A DNA stretch of 64,000 nt from Ciona intestinalis. Taxonomy: Eukaryota; Chordata; Ascidiacea; Phlebobranchia; Cionidae. Under the pieces are notes generated by a model. The model saw only the letters and a list, made by a program, of their open reading frames with translations, made no database searches and was not told the DNA's origin. The position numbers and the translations under genes are program-made. The stretch is from positions 1,354,690 through 1,418,689 of the forward strand of contig NC_020167.2 in assembly GCF_000224145.3 (NCBI RefSeq), in the 5' to 3' direction. Below are positions 62,094 to 64,000 of the stretch, piece after piece (the stretch's first letter is position 1; the number at the start of each line of letters is the position of its first letter).

Positions 62094-62799
62094 GTAACCG
62101 AATGAATAAGGACATTGATTACGAATATGCAGTGCGGTGGGGGAAGATGGGACATCTTTTTGACAGTATATCCGTATGTCCTGATTGTTTTTTTAAACAA
62201 TTAACAACGGTATATATATTATACATTTTTTAAATGTTGTTTATTTACCAACTACCAAATGGGACGGGAAAATAGAATCAACAGGTGTCCCATCTTTCCG
62301 AACCCTTTTATATGTAGAAAAATCCGTAAATTTACAAATTAAAAACTGTGTGTTATGCACGGTAATGGCCTTATAGAACAGTTTTATTTCGTTTGATGAT
62401 CGAACTGTGGCAGTGAAAAAACGTCGTCAGTGATTAGACCTATGCTCTCTTGTTTAACAAAAAATAGGCCCACTCACCAATTAGTATTACTGCAATAACA
62501 CAGCGTTCATTAAACCAGAAAAAATGTTTTATAAATATGAATGCAGTAAATTATTATTTAAAACGCAATATTATGTAAACAATACGTTTCTACAGAACAA
62601 ATGAACTTTAAATCCTACTTCCTACTGTATAACATTTATATACAATCACACAACATGTTGCATTTGATTAAAACTCTTGGTATTGCACCAAAGACCACAC
62701 ATTAGCAAAGCTGTGCATGATAAGATAGATTTTCAAACTTGAATACACAGTTCACAAATCAATTTCACTAAACAAAAACTTTTGCATAAAGAGAGCCAT
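62094..62799. other. region between CatSper-like exon and MED24
   Basis: Holds a MITE (62126-62313) and AT-rich sequence that is probably MED24 3' UTR. No exon for the CatSper filter, S6 or C-terminus is recognised on the plus strand here. Confidence 0.5.
62126..62313. mobile_element. palindromic MITE
   Basis: ATGCAGTGCGGTGGGGGAAG at the left and GGTGTCCCATCTTTCCGAAC at the right; ends degraded, interior typical. Confidence 0.7.
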
Positions 62800-64000
62800 T
62801 TAGGAATCTAACACACAAATTGCATGAGCAGCTAGTTTTCTTATTTCTTCATTTCCCATGTCGGAAGCAGCAAACAAAAGTACATGTGAGTCTTTCGCTA
62901 GTGGGTAACGCAACTTGGAAAGCATTGGAACAGGAATGTGAAGTTTCACTGTGCGTGAAAGCAGTGATGAAGATTCTAATGAAAGCTTGATGAACTTAAA
63001 GATGAAATCTGCCTGTGGACCTCCTTCATTGGATTCCATTGAGTTCCATAAAAGATCCATGAAGTCGGAAAGGACTTGGATCAGAGGATCCTCTGCAGGA
63101 AGTCCAGGAGTGCTTCCAGGAGGAGGAAGATCGTGCTCAGTTTGGCTGAACAGTCTACGAACTTTTTGTTGTTTGTCAAAGACAATGTTTTGCAACATAG
63201 GGTTTTGTTTCCTTGACTTGGGAAGAAGAGATTTTTGCTGGAGAGTGATTTCGTTTAAAGCTATATCAAGACTTGCAACTGTTAGCTTTGCGATTGCGCT
63301 TCCAATCGGCGCTGCTAATGGGCGTGAATTCGTCTTAAAAAAGGTGGGTAGGCCATATTTTAGTAAGTACATTGTTGTAGAAACTATATCAAACCTCATA
63401 ACTGCGAATACAATGTCAACTGCATTCGTAATACCACACAGATGAGTTTCTTTCAGAATTTGGTTTAAAGTTTGTCTCATGAACCCACAAACACCAAGCA
63501 TGTTGTAACAATCTAAGAACTTAGTAATAATTGCATGATTAATCCAACCAACTTGATTCGCTTCGATAAAAGTTTGCTTGAGCAAGGTACAATGAAGTGT
63601 TTTATCCAAGTTTAAAGTTTTTGGTTCAAATTCAGGCAACAAATCTGACATAATTGAGGAAGAAACCGATTGGAAGAAGACAAACCGTTCATTATACATC
63701 ATGTTTGACAGGGACTGTACTTGTGTGGGGCTTTTTTCAGTAAGAGCAGATAAAACTTGAATGTGATCATTGCGACTTACTACAAGTCGAGCACATCGTG
63801 CAACGGCTGCCATCACTGACAGTGTAACAGATAGGGGACAACCATCTTTTATTAGAGTACATGCACGCACCACTTCAGTGATTGAAATGATTCCTTTCTG
63901 TCGTGCTGTGAGCAACTCTATCATAGATTGCGGAAGGTTCATGCAAATATCATTCCACTTTGTCATGCTTAATTTAAACTCTTGTGAACTTCTTAACACT
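62800..64000 (-). CDS. MED24: Mediator complex subunit 24, C-terminal part
   Basis: An open exon of about 1.2 kb runs off the right edge and ends with TAA at 62800-62802, giving 399 residues. It aligns with the C-terminal ~400 residues of human MED24 (989 aa): EFKLSMTKWNDICMNLP against the human EMKLVQMKWHEACLSIS, EANQVGWINHAIITKFLD, QTLNQILKETH, and near the end DPLIQVLSDFMDLLW and LAAHAICVLDS. MED24 is a tail-module subunit of Mediator in the nucleus. The start and upstream exons lie beyond the window. The large uninterrupted exon is unlike the many-exon neighbours. Confidence 0.9.
   Translation of the reverse strand, partial: VLRSSQEFKLSMTKWNDICMNLPQSMIELLTARQKGIISITEVVRACTLIKDGCPLSVTLSVMAAVARCARLVVSRNDHIQVLSALTEKSPTQVQSLSNMMYNERFVFFQSVSSSIMSDLLPEFEPKTLNLDKTLHCTLLKQTFIEANQVGWINHAIITKFLDCYNMLGVCGFMRQTLNQILKETHLCGITNAVDIVFAVMRFDIVSTTMYLLKYGLPTFFKTNSRPLAAPIGSAIAKLTVASLDIALNEITLQQKSLLPKSRKQNPMLQNIVFDKQQKVRRLFSQTEHDLPPPGSTPGLPAEDPLIQVLSDFMDLLWNSMESNEGGPQADFIFKFIKLSLESSSLLSRTVKLHIPVPMLSKLRYPLAKDSHVLLFAASDMGNEEIRKLAAHAICVLDS

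Noticed and set aside
62951-63445. 164-codon open frame on the plus strand over MED24
   Set aside because: Antisense shadow of the MED24 exon, with no family features.

Overview
The window looks like a piece of an ascidian (sea squirt) genome, most likely Ciona. It is AT-rich, with compact genes, short introns, exons that join in consistent phase, tRNA-derived SINEs and many copies of one ~195-bp palindromic MITE. The gene content is chordate (corin, CatSper channel, TAFA-type peptide, fibronectin type I modules). I found no retroviral, LTR or Polinton remains and no CRISPR array. Exon boundaries were read by eye from GT/AG sites and reading phase. For NUP37, PGLS, the kinase-Nudix gene, the carboxylesterase, the TAFA-like gene, RPL21, corin and the FN1 gene the exon sums close to whole codon numbers.

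Layout. 0.7-4.4 kb (+): 3' part of a sialin-like SLC17 transporter. 5.1-8.1 kb (+): NUP37. 8.3-10.3 kb (+): PGLS. 10.1-19.3 kb (+): a recent tandem duplication (PGLS last exon plus an SH2-domain gene), giving SH2 copies A and B, followed by an older diverged copy C; a 503-N gap sits between the two units. 20.3-21.3 kb (+): an intronless LACC1 homologue without its catalytic middle. 21.9-26.4 kb (+): a 687-residue protein joining a non-RD kinase domain to a degenerate Nudix domain. 27.5-32.0 kb (+): carboxylesterase. 33.7-34.8 kb (+): TAFA/FAM19A-like secreted peptide with a tRNA-Met(CAT) in its second intron. 36.6-40.6 kb (-): secreted protein with a CCP module and a vWA domain. 41.2-42.2 kb (-): RPL21. 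42.3-43.7 kb (-): RPAP2. 46.4-56.3 kb (+): full corin in 23 exons. 57.1-59.3 kb (-): secreted protein with five FN1 modules and a CCP-like end. 60.1-62.1 kb (+): CatSper-family channel, visible only up to the pore helix. 62.8-64.0 kb (-): C-terminal part of MED24, running off the window.

How they fit together. Most neighbours are functionally unrelated. RPAP2-RPL21 (106 bp apart, with an acceptor just before the RPL21 start) and perhaps NUP37-PGLS (179 bp apart) are spaced like ascidian operons resolved by spliced-leader trans-splicing. The points that most deserve follow-up are the kinase-Nudix fusion, the LACC1 homologue without a catalytic core, the corin gene with a very long cytoplasmic tail and a local excess of TGACGTCA palindromes, the five-FN1 protein, the TAFA homologue, and the nested MITE with an 8-bp target duplication.
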